From: Calliopsis andreniformis | Taxonomy: Eukaryota; Arthropoda; Insecta; Hymenoptera; Andrenidae | Direction: 5' to 3' | DNA: 64,000 bases | Assembly (NCBI RefSeq): GCF_051401765.1 | Contig: NW_027480570.1 | Span: forward strand, 186,001 to 250,000 | In this document: piece after piece, positions 63,783 to 64,000 of the stretch | Layout of the letters: each line of letters opens with the position of its first letter | How positions within the stretch are numbered: the first letter of the stretch is position 1 | Translations under genes and position numbers: made by a program | The notes under the pieces: generated by a model | The model's input: only the letters and a program-made list of their open reading frames with translations | Databases searched by the model: none | What the model was told of the DNA's origin: nothing

Positions 63783-64000
63783 AGGATTTAGGATTGAGTA
63801 TTGAGTATTGAAGGTTGAGGATTGTGGATTGAGGATTGAGGATTGAGGATTGAATATTGAAGATTGAGTATTGACGCCTGAGGATTGAGGATTCAGGATT
63901 GAGGATTGAGAATTCAGGATTGAGGATCGAGGATTGGAGATTGAGGATTGGGTATTGAGGATTGAAGAATGAGGATTGAGGATTGAGGATTGAGGATAGA
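63783..64000. repeat. Tandem block L, copy 3, cut by the window
   Basis: The first 218 bp of a third unit match 61351-61568 to the last base. The higher-order tandem therefore continues beyond the window. Confidence 0.85.

Larger units (their letters stand above)
1..64000 (+). repeat. Heptanucleotide satellite array, consensus GGATTGA
   Basis: The window is a continuous tandem array of 7-bp units with consensus GGATTGA on this strand. The TGA at the end of the unit is the best conserved part; the first four bases vary most. Frequent variants are AGATTGA, GTATTGA, GGACTGA, GGTTTGA, GGGTTGA, GGATTCA, GGAATGA, GAATTGA and ATATTGA. Scattered 6-bp units (GGACGA, GAACGA, GGATGA) shift the phase by one base. 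C is rare on this strand, so the GC skew is extreme and of one sign from end to end. No unique sequence longer than a few units interrupts the array and neither border is inside the window. There is therefore no gene-free gap to describe separately: every stretch holds this repeat. Host and function are not identifiable from the sequence. A eukaryotic heterochromatic satellite is the most likely class. Confidence 0.97.

Noticed and set aside
1..64000. A CRISPR array
   Set aside because: There is no constant repeat of 20-50 bp alternating with unrelated spacers; the period is 7 bp and the variation is spread over all units.
1..64000. CCAAT boxes on the - strand (ATTGG on the + strand) as promoters
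   Set aside because: They arise from the common GGATTGG variant throughout the array with no associated start signals, so they carry no specific information.
1..64000. A leucine-rich, antifreeze or amyloid-type repeat protein encoded by the S-I-L-N-P-Q-S cycle
   Set aside because: The peptide is dictated by the DNA repeat. There is no sign of selection on codons, since variants fall equally in all frames.
1..64000. Inverted copies of the blocks
   Set aside because: C-rich segments on the + strand would be obvious; none is present.

Overview
The whole 64-kb window is one uninterrupted array of a degenerate 7-bp tandem repeat, consensus GGATTGA on the + strand (TCAATCC on the - strand). I see no protein-coding gene, rRNA, tRNA, transposon, CRISPR array, promoter or terminator, and no unique flanking sequence at either edge, so the array runs past both ends. 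The + strand is almost free of C throughout and the repeat never changes orientation, so no segment is inverted. An array this long with multi-kilobase higher-order structure is what one expects of satellite DNA in eukaryotic heterochromatin. That is inference: nothing in the window identifies a species, and a misassembly of a shorter array cannot be excluded by eye.

At the unit level the array looks old. Most heptamers differ from consensus (AGATTGA, GTATTGA, GGACTGA, GGTTTGA, GGGTTGA, GGATTCA, GGAATGA and others), and the longest perfect run I found is ten units. At the kilobase level it looks young. Long stretches recur with the same order of variant units, often with only scattered substitutions, so the array is a mosaic of nested segmental duplications. 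Where copies differ in length I mostly find whole heptamers gained or lost (56, 63, 70, 133, 210 bp). Spacings that are not multiples of seven can be explained by 6-bp units such as GGACGA and GGATGA, which are carried along with the copies.

Layout. Domain 1 (1 to about 15.2 kb): an A-type block (1-2838, again at 5641-8374), a B-type block (2915-5752, again at 10188-13011) and a local tandem of the B type with a 2188-bp period (10394-14050). Domain 2 (about 15.2 kb to the end) is marked by fifteen copies of a 24-bp imperfect palindrome. It contains C-type duplications (15190-20650), D/E-type duplications (21368-27531), a 2.65-2.70-kb tandem pair (27450-32736), shorter repeats at 33.8-40.4 kb, a roughly 6.8-kb segment present twice almost unchanged (37555-44340 and 51015-57800), two further pairs at 43.4-52.7 kb, and at the right edge a clean head-to-tail repeat of 2.37-2.43 kb (58980 to the end) whose third copy is cut by the window.

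The long open reading frames (up to 712 codons) lie only on the - strand and are a by-product of the repeat. Because 7 is not divisible by 3, all three - strand frames read the same 21-bp cycle, giving the heptapeptide S-I-L-N-P-Q-S, while each + strand frame meets a TGA every 21 bp. None is annotated as a gene.
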